NCBI GenBank assembly: GCA_963277665.1
Contig: OY728122.1
Location: 1,541,586,868-1,541,650,867 of the forward strand
Source: Viscum album
Lineage: Eukaryota; Streptophyta; Magnoliopsida; Santalales; Viscaceae
Reading direction: 5' to 3'
DNA length: 64,000 nucleotides
The first letter of the stretch is position 1. Each line of letters starts with the position of its first letter. The notes under the pieces are model-generated. The model saw nothing but the letters and a program-made list of their open reading frames with translations, had not been told where the DNA came from and ran no database searches. The position numbers and the translations under genes are program-made. Below are positions 36,486-47,511 of the stretch, one piece after another.

Positions 36486-38066
36486 TGATGAAGCTAATAT
36501 TTTCATACATTTTATTTTTTAACTAATTTTTATTAATCCCACCATATTTTTAATTTATTATAAATTGTCACATTTTTATGTTCTAGTAGTATTTTGATCA
36601 TATTTACTATGATAGACTAATTTTAGATTTTAACTGTATAATATTTATTCTATTTTTAGGCCCCAAAATTTTTCACACTAGTTGAAATAAATAAATTACT
36701 CTTATTAGGAAACATGGAATATTGGGATTAATATAATTCATCTATTACAAATTCTCAAAAAATTATTTTGAGGCCTAAAAACTACTCACAAATTAGACCA
36801 TGAAAATTGTTCACAAATATGTACCATTTCAAATATGAGCATATATCTCAAAGAGATCCTACTCACTGGTTATCCAATTAAAAAAATTGATATATAAGAA
36901 GTTTTGAAAAAAAATTAATAACTTTATTACAACTTTATTTCACATGATTCAACGTCATTAATACATAAGAAGATGTAGAATTAGATTATAAAGAGTCACC
37001 TGAATATAATTAATTTCTTTGAGAAAAATATCCAAAATCATACATATGGTGGCTAATAATTATTTTATTTTTGGTTTCACCAAGTAAAAAATTTAATAAC
37101 TTTATAGAAGACATAATTTACCAATTTAAACATTTATTGGGGACAACACGTGCAATATTTTGGAGGATCTTTTTGAAATTAATTATTTCAAACCCATTCC
37201 TTATTAAAATGTAACCCTTATTAATTTTAAGGGGTTTGAAAATTTATGGTAACCCTTTATAGTATATTTTAATTAACTAAAATTATATATTATTATTATA
37301 CTCTTAATATTTAATTATTCATCTCCATACCTACTTTCTTCAATTTTATTTTATGTGTTTATCCCATTGCTTTCTCTTTTAAACGCCACTAAAAATGGAT
37401 AACTAACCTCGATGTTTGATTAAGGGAGGAAATAATGCTTTGATAGAATTTTATTGTGATCCATTTTCAATATATTTATTCATCTATAGTAATATTAGAG
37501 CTTTTATATTTATTAAGGTGATAGTTTTCCTCATTTTATCTATTATTTAATTCTCATTCTTATTTATCAATCACCATTCCCATCACAATTTCTATTATGT
37601 GTACTGTGGTGCATAGAATGAATATTGATGGTCAAAGAAAACGTATAATAGCTGAGTTTATGAAGATAAATTGCCTTTATGAAGAGGTATTTTTATAGGA
37701 TAATCACAATTCAAATGATAAGGTGATGTGTGATAGGTCTTTATCACCTCATTGAGTCAAATATTGAGACCCATTTTGAACAACGATATCAATCACCATA
37801 AAATCACATGAACATATTCCTTTATTATATATATTTAACAACCTTTTTTTACTGAATATATATTTTTGGTGTATTTATATTTCATTAATTTCAATAACCC
37901 CTTCTATATTTGTTTTATAGTTTTTTTGAGTTAAATCATAATAGTGTCAATAAAAAGACTGTGCATGTGAGCAGCCTCCTTGTGATGAACCATAGTTTGT
38001 GCCACTCTGGTACACTCTTAGGGGAATAAAAATTTAATTGAATATTAGTTCAAAAAACTATTATCA
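36486..38066 (+). repeat. Array LTR 5
   Basis: ~1.58 kb; begins TGATGAAGCTAATATTTTC, the clearest form of the LTR start, and ends before the primer-site remnant at 38,073. Confidence 0.8.
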
Positions 38067-40452
38067 GAAAAATGGAAAATTTTCTTGGTATTCCAAGAGC
38101 TTACATATGTTTTTTTAAATCAAAAACGAAAAAAGATCATTGTTGGATAACATTCATTTCAATGGTCAAGATGGATTTTCAAGATAATATTTCATATTAT
38201 TGGCCAAATTATAAATCTTATGGAGAGTCCTCTTGGGAAGATACATTGAAGATTCAAATGAAACAAATGAATGTTGAATGGAACAAAATTCCTTGATACA
38301 TTAATGAAATTTTAAGATTCTAGAATATGAAAGTAAGATAGTTTCTTCCCTCGCCGTTGTCATTAACGAAGTTAATGTTCTTATGGATTGAAAGAAAATA
38401 AATACAAGTTGAAGATAATAAAATTATTGTTCCTACCATATTTCAAGAAGACATAGATGAGGTTGAATACATACTTTAACATCCATTTCCCTCTCCATCT
38501 AGTGAATACCCACATTTCCTAAATAAGGAAAATGAATTTAAAGTTGAATGTTTTTTAGAATATTTAGTTTCTGAGTCTTCCTTTCAATAAAATATTATTA
38601 ATTTTGAATTTAAAAATAATATATATTATTCTATTTTTTATATTAATAACCACTATAACCCACTTCGGTGGGGGGGGGGGGGGTCCAAACCAAGATCTAT
38701 CCTCTTTTCACATCATTTTTATTTTTATAATTTTCTTATTGTTTGATTTAGTTATTTCATTCAAGGTATATCTAGAAGTATCTAGTTGATTAAATAAAGG
38801 ATACCACTATAAAATAGATTAATTTTATATCATTCCTTATCTTTAGTTTTTCTTTCTTTATTTTTATATTTTGTTGAGTTGAAATGAGGGGTAGTAAATT
38901 ATAATTATGGGCGGAGTGGAAATCGACTTTGTTTTTTGTGAGCATTTTATTTTTGGATTTCATATTTTTAGGAACATTACGATTTAATGAATATTATTAT
39001 CATATTTAAAAATTAATATATTTTAACAAATCTGACATGATTTTAGAAAAAATGGATTTTAAATGATTATTTATGTGAGAAACATTTTTCTTGACATGGG
39101 TTTTCAAGATTATTTTGTACGATTTATTGATTTTAGAAATAATTGTCCACGAAACATTGAATCAAATTTCTTTTTCTTTTCAGGTTATGTATTCTAAACC
39201 ACATTGAAATATTATTCCAAATACCTACACATTCATGGGGTAATATTGTATTCTGAGTAAATACTATAACTTTTGATTGTTCGATTTCTAAGAATTGGAT
39301 TTCATGGAATGTTTTTTAATTTATTTAGGTACATCATTGGCTAGACACATTTTACCTTGATACTTACCCTTTTATATATCCTCCTTTATCACTTAGATTC
39401 CATGAATTTATTTATAGGTTTTAGTTACATTATAAGCTAATTTTTCCTCACCCACCTGTACTCTTGGTATTTTTGAATGGATACTTCATGTTTGAGTGTG
39501 TGGTAAGGGCCTTTAATGTGCATTATTTGGGATTTATTTAATTTTTGGGTGATGTGAGATGTTTCACAACATTTTGTGTAGTTTATAAGGAAATAATTCT
39601 ACATGAGATAAAATTAATTATGTATTATTTATTTCATCCACTTCCCCTTAGAAAAAATAATAAAATAAAAAAGGAAAAAATTGAAAAAATAGAGATGAGA
39701 TTGAATTTATCATTTAACTTTTTTTGTGACTCATGTACCAATATAAAATTAGGGGCACAAATTGTTAGTCATTCATTGTATTCAATTTTCAGCTCATCCT
39801 CTATGAAGAAAATAATAAATATCTAACTTTGTATTTTAGAGATTTTAAAAAATAAGTGGGGAGAACTTGGATATTATCATTTATTCTAATCCTTTTCTGG
39901 ATCATTTAAAATTTTATTAAAATGGATTGGTTTTGTGTTTTAAATTTTCAAGGGGGTTGAGTGAGGATCTTCCTGTTATTTCACTTGATTATTTAGGCAT
40001 TTTAGTTAAGAGTCCAACCTCCCAATTTTGGACTTAAAATTTTCAATAACTTTTCCCAACAAACCAAATTTATAGAATTAACCTAGAAAAATAAATCATG
40101 ATTTAAAATATTTTCATGTTTCATGCTTTAGATAATTGAGAATTTTTACAAACCTTTTTTGATATGTGAAATCTCCACGTATTATTATTACTATAAATTC
40201 AATTTATCTAGAGGGAATGTTTCAATAAAATTAAATGTCATGTCGGTTGTGATTTATCTGTGGATGGATTTTTGAGTTTGAATGAATTTAAATGTGAGTA
40301 ATGAAAATTAAAGGAAATTATTCAACATATAGGAGACATGAGGTTTTATTTTTTTAAAAGATCATTTATGTTTTCTCATTTTTGATTGTTGTGTGGATTG
40401 TTATTTGAATATATAATGATTGACCGGGAGTTAAATTATTATGTGTGGGGGA
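38067..40452 (+). other. Array interior 5, shortened by ~0.4 kb at a G14 tract
   Basis: 2.39 kb. Relative to the others, the piece from the middle of the frame to the CACACATGGGGG block is missing; the junction is a run of 14 G at about 38,670-38,683. Internal purine motif GAGTGTGTGGTAAGGG at 39,494 (weak), conserved AAGAGTCCAACCTCC at 40,008, and GTGTGGGGGATGGA directly before LTR 6. Confidence 0.75.
38171..38660 (+). pseudogene. Array reading frame, copy 5, best N-terminus, truncated
   Basis: ATG at 38,171, 98 bases after the primer-site remnant. The N-terminus is open for ~42 codons: M-D-F-Q-D-N-I-S-Y-Y-W-P-N-Y, then G-E-S-S-W-E-D-T-L. Short Tyr/Trp-rich starts like this are seen in plant retrotransposon gag proteins, which is the main reason for suspecting gag. 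The larger open frame starting at 38,072 runs through the primer site and is not the real start. The 3' half is lost in the deletion. Confidence 0.5.
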
Positions 40453-42022
40453 TGGATGAAGATAATATTTTCATAATTTTTTGTTCTATAAATAAGGTTT
40501 ATTAATACCACCATAGTTTTATTAATGGGAAATAGTTATATTTTTAGGTTTTAATATTATTTTCAGCTTAATTGAAAAAATGGAATAACTATAGATTTTA
40601 ACAATTCTATTTTATTTTATATTTCAGCTATAAAATTTTCTAATCTGATTGAAATTGTAAAATATTTTTTTTAGTCCTCCTAAAATATTGGTTTTAATTT
40701 TAATATTCTTGAACCAAAACTCAATCAACAATTTTGTAGACCAAAACCATCTCACAAATCAAGCCACAAAAATTATGAACTTTTATAAACTCTTTAAAAT
40801 ATGAGCATATATATTAAATATTTACAAACTAGTGGATTTTAAATTATTCAAGGAGATATATAAGGATCCTGGAAACAAAATTTATAACTATGATCCCACC
40901 ATATTAGGACTGATTCAATATCTTTAATGCACGGGAGTTTGGAGAGTTTGAATATGAACAATCACTTGGATAGAATTAATTTCTAAGAGTAAAATAGCCA
41001 TAACCCATACATATAAAGGCCAATAAAGATGTTATTTTGAGGTTGTGTGGGATAAAAAATGGAACAAATTTACATAAGATAAAATTTACCAATTATTTTA
41101 TTTAATGGGGCTGATATATTCCAAAATTTTGAAGATCTTTTTTGGAGTGAAAAGTTTCTCCTACTCTCCCCATAAAAGTGTTTCCCTTATTAATTTCAAG
41201 GGGATAAAAATAGGTGTAAAATGTTTTGGACATTTATAGTATATTTGTATTAATTTAAAATATATATTATTATTATACTCTTAATATAGTATTTTTATTC
41301 TTTGTAACTCCATTCTTCATTTTTTTGTGTTTCCCCCATCGTGGTCCCATCTCAACTCTACAAATAATGTAAAACTATCCTCAATGATTGTTCAATGGTG
41401 GAAATGGTTCTTTTATTGAGTTTTATTGTGATACATTTTAATTATTTTTATTCAATTATTGTAAATTGTTTTATTGTTAAATTTATTATAGTTGATTTTG
41501 TCTTGTCATTTATTAATAATCCTTCCCTTCCGTATTTATATCGTGCATATAGTGGATCATGGAATGGGGAGTGATGGTTACTAAAGATGTTTCCTAGATG
41601 AATTTATGAAGATAATTTTCTAGTACGAAGAGCTATTAGTGTGGGGGTAATCACAATCTAAATGAAAAGGAGAGATGTGACATGTCTTGATCACCTCATT
41701 AAAACGAATATTGAGACCCAATTTCAAAAATGGTAAAAATCATCATAAAATTACAAGAACTGTTTCCTTCATTCCTTCTATATAAAAAATTATGTTCTTT
41801 ATTATATATATATATATTTTATTATATTTATAATTCATGCATTAAAAATCCCCTTTTTATTTTTTTATAGTTTAGTATTAGTTAAATTATAATAGGGACA
41901 ATAGGAAAACAGTGCATCTGAGAAACCTCCTTGTGACCAACCCTTGGTTGTTCCACTATTTTATACTCCTTAGAGAATAATTATTTAATTAAACAGTGGT
42001 TCATTAAAAAACACTATCATAA
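40453..42022 (+). repeat. Array LTR 6 (right edge)
   Basis: ~1.57 kb; begins TGGATGAAGATAATATTTTC after GTGTGGGGGA. Similarity to the array stops at about 42,022, where the element B LTR resumes. No primer site or interior follows, so the array ends in an LTR, as a proper insertion would. Confidence 0.8.
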
Positions 42023-42027
42023 CATCT

Positions 42028-43432
42028 ACATAAAAAATGTGTAGATAAAAAATGATTGAAGCATTTTGAGTATAACCACACATGAAATAACCTCTAGGGT
42101 ACACATCAGAGTAAGATAATATATAATAAAATAATAAAGGGAAAAAATATTCAAAAAACTAGTAATGAGGTCCCAACCTAAAAACAATTACAATAACGAA
42201 AAATTGAATATATTCCAGTTCTTGAACTCCATATTTGATTACCAAATGTGATCAATGGACCCAAATTCCACTATTCTCCCACAATGTCACCAGTGATCTG
42301 CCTGTCATTCGTATGGGAAATTACATTTACTGGTAAATTCCATCAATTTTCAAGAATATACATACCTAATAGGATTCGTTAAAAAAACTGGTATAAATAG
42401 AAATATTTATAGTCAAATTAACTCAATACATATATATTCTTATAATGAAACATATGTAAGAGAGAAATGGTATCTATATCTCCATAGAACAGCTAATAAT
42501 AATTACCAATCCTTATATCCTAGGAGTCCATATATTATTACCATCACCACGCGCACCCGTACAATAATTCAATTGGTGTGGATTGCTCCTCACTAATGTG
42601 CTCTATAGCTGGGGGATCACTAAATCTTGTGGAGTACCCACCCACCGTCAGTTCTTGAAAATGGTGGAATTACACTACAAAGATAGAGGACCCATACACT
42701 ATTTTTGTATGGTGGAGTTATGAATCTAATAATGTAAAGAGTATATGGGACCACATCCTAGAGTGATATGGGAGATTCCAACCTCTACGTCTCTATGATA
42801 ACACAACCCAATCATTGATATCTTTCTTTTACTACTAAAAAACGTTTTGTTCCCATAAAACATCACATTATATATCTAATGACAAATCAAAGTTCTCCAT
42901 CATTTCCTATGTGAACAAACATATCATTATAGGGTACCGACATGCCCAAATCCGATTCCATAAGAAGGGGATACACTAGGTTAAAGATCATGAGGGAGGT
43001 ACATGACATGTACCTTGGGTAACAAGGCATGTGACCTCATCTAGATATCAGGTAATTTCATCACCTAAACATTCCTTGGATGGAAATGTGGTGATAAACG
43101 ATGTGTACAAGTGGTACATGAAATATACTAGATCCTCATGACATAACCATGTACTTTGGTCCCCTTCCGTTGTACTTTGGCAAGTACCCATTTTATTGTC
43201 TGTGTTCATGTACCTTGGTTGTGTCTATGTGCATGGTTGTTCTCGTGTACTCTAGCTGTGACCATTTATCTATCCATTAATATACTATTATACCCCTAGG
43301 ATATACAGTGATCCACCACCACATGGTCAGACAATATGTATGAGACTTTCAGGGCATGTGATCCCTATCTCCACAATAAATCCTAGAGGCTGTTGTCTGG
43401 GGACTACACAATGTGTGTTCATAGATAACACA
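42028..43432 (-). repeat. 5' part of the 5' LTR of element B, beyond the array
   Basis: The minus strand matches the element A LTR. From 43,432 inward it reads TGTGTTATCTATGAACACAC (A: TGTATCTTGATGAACACAC at 12,012). Further in, the 42,350-42,130 segment matches 13,355-13,470 (GACAGGCAGATC against GACAAACAGATC, then GGTGACATT). Together with 18,795-18,906 it makes a ~1.5-kb LTR, a little shorter than that of A because the 49-bp tandem array is not seen here. Confidence 0.7.
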
Positions 43433-44621
43433 TTATGTAAGTTGGGACTTTATGGAAATTGAAGAAAACTTAATGAGACCTTCCACACCTCCACCACTAC
43501 CATTTCCACCATGATTATCACCGTAGAATGTAGATCTTGGGTTTATTGAACCCCGTCATCATCACTAGATGGATTCCAGGAACCTAAATCCACTCACGAA
43601 GAAATCCCATCATTGTGATCCTCTATACACTAGAACCCAGAAAAAAATAAATCATGGTCTACATTAGATAATTCTGAGCTCACCAATCACACCGTAACAC
43701 ACCTCAATCATGCTCTCGATCCCAAATACATACTTCAAAAATAAAACCATCATACCAAATACTGGATGTGAAATGACCGGTTCTCGGGTATTCATCGAAA
43801 TTCTGAATAAGAATTATCGATGACGACCACATAAAGAACAAGGGGAGAAAAGAACATAACAAAAAATTTAGTAACAAACCAATCTATTTTTTCCAGTTGT
43901 CTTCCATTAATAGATGAAGCAATCAATGATCGTGAGGGATACATTATTATTCAATAAATAAATAAATAAATGGGATTGTGTGAATAATTTGATATCTTTG
44001 TTTTTAAATAAATTAAATTAAATAATATTTAATTTATTTAACACACCACTAGTTGTTTTCATTAGCCAAAAACCCATCATTGACCAAGACTATATCAGGC
44101 CTAGTTTAGAATCTGCATTTTGGAACCAACATTGGTCTCAGATTTCCCATATGAGGTTTCAAGTAGTGGGAAATACATTTATTATGAAATGATTTGAATT
44201 TTTGATTTAATATATATTATTATTTTTAAAATATTAATTATGGGGTCCCAAGAAACTAAGAAACCATTCCCTATATAAGGAAATATCCATATATATATGT
44301 ATAAATATTAAAATGACTAAATCCACAAAATTGGAGTCATTACACCAGTTCCTAAGACACTGTGGAACTCCATTGGATGAAAATTTCTAACTCTCATTAT
44401 CATTATCCATTAATATATATAATCTAGATGAGTTTTGATAAGATATGGCCCTTCATGATAATTGAGAGATTGAAAAATCTCATGGATGACCATGGAGGAA
44501 GGAGTCTATTTCCTACTTATTGATGATCAATATCATGATTATGGGGAAGATAATGGATATATTCATATATAAAATAAAAATGTATTTCATTGTTTATTTA
44601 TTTATTCACTCTTATAAGAAT
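43433..44621. other. Unassigned sequence between elements B and C
   Basis: No gene. On the minus strand near 43,535-43,460 a glycine-rich stretch (D-N-H-G-G-N-G-S-G-G-G-V-E-G) resembles the N-terminal region of some plant Ty3 gag proteins and the same stretch in element C (G-G-G-V-E-G near 47,415). It may be the remnant of another copy into which B inserted. From 43,850 on it is plain A+T-rich DNA with an AAATA repeat near 43,955-43,972. Confidence 0.4.
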
Positions 44622-44626
44622 AAAAA
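44622..44626 (+). other. Target-site duplication AAAAA, left of element C
   Basis: Matches AAAAA at 51,458-51,462, directly after the TATGACA end of the right LTR. The site lies in an A-rich stretch, so the match is weaker evidence than a mixed 5-mer, but it fits LTR ends found independently. Confidence 0.7.
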
Positions 44627-46456
44627 TGTAATGTTCTGGAATTTCTAGGTAATATTTTTTTAAGATTATATGGAATTATTTTGAGACCATACTTTCTAAC
44701 GATAGAAAATTCTGAGGCCTAGTGTGCTCAGAATAGAATTTTGAATGTCTTTTATGTTCATTTATATAAAAATGATAAAGGGTTTTTCTAAATTGTAAAC
44801 AGGTTCTCGAATCAAAAATTTTAAGGCACAGTTGAACTCATATTGCCTGGATTCTCCTAGAAATTACCTAACTTTGGCTGGTAAGGGTCAACTGGAAAAT
44901 TTAGTTTTCATACTTTTTGAAAAAAATAAAATAACTTATAAAGATTTTTTTTTGTTTTCAAAACCGTTGAGTGGTAGATGGTAGCACTACAGTGCAGAGA
45001 TGTGTTTCATTAAATTAATATCATTAATGGATCATTTTTGTGTAGCGTAATGACGCATTAAATGTAGTGTAATAGATAAAATCACTTATAAATTAAATAT
45101 CTTAACAATGCAATGTCGTAGCATAACAGAAATATTACAACGTGATTTATTTAAATGGGGTAACACATTGGAGAGTTTTTAATCAATGGGTGGAAATTTC
45201 TATAAATAAATGTTTGTGAGTACCCTCCCCAATGAATAATGACAAATGTTGATGCATCTCGAAGAAAGAGACGGGTTAGTAACAAACACCTTAGACCTCT
45301 TGAATATTTGTGGGAAGACTGCAACAACATCAAACTGCTTAGAGGTAGGGGTTTATTTGATTTATGTTTTCCATATTATTATTCTAAAATAATGAATGTG
45401 GATCAACCCATGAACATGTTGATCCATGGATCGTGCATTCTTATAGGATGGTGTTTTGCTTGGTGTTTTTTCACCGAGACAGATGATTATCTAATAGAAC
45501 TATGATCCCGAGCCTCCCCAATTTTTAAACATCTATCATGGAGGGTGCAAGATGACGTGAACGAGTCTTGATACCTATTCCTTGTGCATTATTCGTGGCC
45601 AAGAATTTAAATTGGTGGTATGGAAAATTTGAGGCCTTCACAGAAAAGCCGACACACCACAAAGGCTGGAGGCACATACAAAGCGAAGAATGTACAATAG
45701 ATGCAGACCCAATAGTCTATAGAAAATCCCACCAACTTGTTAACGCCAGTAGTAGCTATGGGTTGGAGGCGGCATGCCATGACGATCCACCAGGTGGAGG
45801 GCTATAGCTGGCTCGGTCGATGGAAGAGTGGCAGGAGCCACCGACCTCCATGTTGGTGGCTGGAGGTGGGTGTACAGGGCCAAACAGCCATGTCGGTGCA
45901 CCATGGAAGTGGCACCGCACTGTGTTGCATGGGTTATGCTACAATCAGCTGACCATGGTGAAGGAGTTGATCCCATGGATGACCAGCGGGGGATGTGGGA
46001 GCCGGGTGTGGATTCCAGTCTCCTCTGGGCCAGGCTATCTTGCTAGGGCGCAGGCCGCCCCGGTGGGCCGGGCCAGAACTATGGCCGAACGGGCCTATAG
46101 CCAATAAGCCGAACCTAGAATGGTCTTGATCTGGATCGATTCGGTGGACCCAAGTTGGGTCGGTCCAACCGGGCTGGACCAAACCTGGACCCAACTGACC
46201 CCTTTTTCGAAAAACATCAATATCTTTCAAACCAGACGTCTGATCGATGTGCTATTTATGGCATTGGATCCCTCAGGAAGAGTTGGATATTTTTGAATAA
46301 CTTATATAAGACTTAATTGAAGTTTATAATTTATGAATGGATTGAGTATATGTTATCCAATAATCAAGAACACTACATGCGGAAACCATGCGGTTGGATG
46401 AGACCTAAAGATAGCTGACAAGTGACTCTATGGGGATCAACAACTATAGATTAGTG

Positions 46457-46712
46457 GGAAGCAGCTACTGTGTGACGTGGTAGGCCCATGGTTGGGAGCG
46501 ACACTATGTGACCTGACAGACCCACTCTACTCAAAAGGAGGAGTATCTAAGTATGTCTAAGGTGGGAAGCGGCTTCTGTGTGACCCAGCATGCCCATGGG
46601 GGGAAGCGGCTCTTGTGTGACCCAGCATACCCATGGTACTCATCATGGATGAGTACCACTACAATCCAAGATTAGTGGGAAGAAGCTTCATGTAACCAGA
46701 CCGGCCCACTTT
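46457..46712 (+). repeat. ~37-base direct repeats in the 5' LTR of C
   Basis: The unit combines TGGGAAGCGGCTTCTGTGTG with ACCCAGCATGCCCATGG. Copies start near 46,457, 46,493, 46,561, 46,599 and 46,675, separated by spacers in places. The same cluster is in the 3' LTR (about 50,538-50,800), so it is part of the ancestral LTR. Confidence 0.75.
46635..46657. other. Perfect 10-bp inverted repeat in LTR of C
   Basis: Arms GGTACTCATC and GATGAGTACC with loop ATG. The 3' LTR has the same structure at 50,723-50,745 with one mismatch. It could form a hairpin or bind a dimeric protein; no function is known to me. Confidence 0.7.
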
Positions 46713-47381
46713 ACTTATTGAGGAGGAGTTCTCCAGCAACCCAAGGTGTTTGATGATATAACTGATTGTCCTACTTTCTTACTGTAGGAAATACATGGTG
46801 TGAGATGTCTTGCTTCAATACCATGGGTTCTGATCTTTATTTGTGGTTTGTTTGTGGTTTTGTTTTTTGGTATTTCCTTATTTTTTTGGTCCCTACTAAG
46901 TATTTTATCACTCAACCATGCACGAGCTTCACTCGCACATGTTTTTTCCAGTGCAGAGGACCGCCACATTTACAGGGGACTTGGTGGCCAAGGACCCGCT
47001 GGTACCCAGTGAGACCAGCCATGCAGTGCGTACTTCTACGACTTCCATTAGCTAAAATAAACTTACCCATCACTTGGGGTTTCCAACGGATGAATTTCAT
47101 CATTTTCATTATAATTTCCTATTTTAAGTATATATTTTGTTCAGTTTGTATTCTAGACCATTGGAATTATAGTTTTTACTTTTACTCAATGGTTTTAGTG
47201 GAATGTATGGATACATTTCTAGATTTGGGACCTGATTGTGTGTGTGTGGAAATAGGTACTCATAAAAATTCCCCCCATTTAAAGGTTGATGACTTAGGCA
47301 ATAGTTTCTAACCCCTATCCTTCAGGAGGTGGGTTTGGGGTATGTCAAGGAACCTACACCAGGGGATGGGTTGTGACTATG

Positions 47382-47393
47382 TGGTATAAGAGG
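47382..47393 (+). other. Primer-binding site of element C (initiator-Met tRNA)
   Basis: TGGTATAAGAGG, followed by GTGC, against the plant consensus TGGTATCAGAGC. It lies 3 bases after the LTR end. Confidence 0.8.
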
Positions 47394-47394
47394 G

Positions 47395-47511
47395 TGCAGC
47401 ATATTAACAATGATGTTGCGGGAGGAGGTGTTGAGGGAGTTCCAAATATCCCCTTTGGAGGTATATCTTGGTGTGGTGGAGATCCACTAGGACCTCCAAC
47501 GTTAGTACTTT
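47395..47511 (+). pseudogene. Gag N-terminus-like scrap of element C
   Basis: Short glycine-rich stretch (G-G-G-V-E-G-V-P) after the primer site, then proline-rich codons up to the integrase start. It probably is the first part of gag fused to integrase by a ~4-kb deletion that removed the rest of gag, protease, RT and RNase H. No start codon can be assigned with confidence. Confidence 0.4.

Larger units (their letters stand above)
18912..42022 (+). mobile_element. 23-kb head-to-tail array of one LTR retrotransposon: six LTRs, five interiors
   Basis: The pattern LTR-interior-LTR-interior repeats without a break. LTR starts at 18,912, 23,364, 27,760, 32,157, 36,486 and 40,453 give periods of 4.45, 4.40, 4.40, 4.33 and 3.97 kb. 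Each LTR is ~1.6 kb. Each interior begins with a tRNA-Asp-type primer site and ends with a purine run directly before the next LTR. These are the boundaries of a real LTR element, so this is a multimer of a retrotransposon and not a satellite. Copies are roughly 75-85% identical in the stretches I compared by eye. The interior has no protease, RT, RNase H or integrase; it is non-autonomous. Its flanks are two halves of one LTR of element B, which fixes the insertion site. Confidence 0.85.
44627..47378 (+). repeat. 5' LTR of element C
   Basis: 2.75 kb, paired with 48,736-51,457. It contains a distinctly G+C-rich core (~45,640-46,200), a cluster of ~37-base direct repeats (46,457-46,712) and a perfect inverted repeat (46,635-46,657). 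All open frames in it, including the 181-codon one at 46,766-47,311, lie in LTR sequence, are not conserved in the partner LTR and are not counted as genes. Confidence 0.9.

Noticed and set aside
38072..38296. 74-codon frame as an independent small gene
   Set aside because: Its first ~33 codons run through the primer-site remnant and spacer; only the part from 38,171 is shared with the other array copies.
18912..42022. Centromeric or subtelomeric satellite
   Set aside because: A ~4.4-kb period could suggest a satellite, but primer sites, purine runs and LTR ends at each junction show retrotransposon units.
18912..42022. Assembly duplication
   Set aside because: Copies differ at many positions and by small indels, and one carries a private 0.4-kb deletion; collapsed or duplicated reads would be near identical.
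42023..42055. Hairpin-like ATCTACAT ... ATGTGTAGAT at the right edge of the array
   Set aside because: Short and imperfect, in A+T-rich DNA; it adds little beyond the possible CATCT duplication.
45239..46230. Many overlapping open frames on both strands
   Set aside because: They coincide with the G+C-rich LTR core, where stops are rare in every frame; none is conserved in the partner LTR at 49,380-50,320.
46766..47311. The longest open frame in the window (181 codons)
   Set aside because: It lies entirely in the 5' LTR of element C, is not open in the 3' LTR copy, and has no recognisable domain; it reflects local composition.
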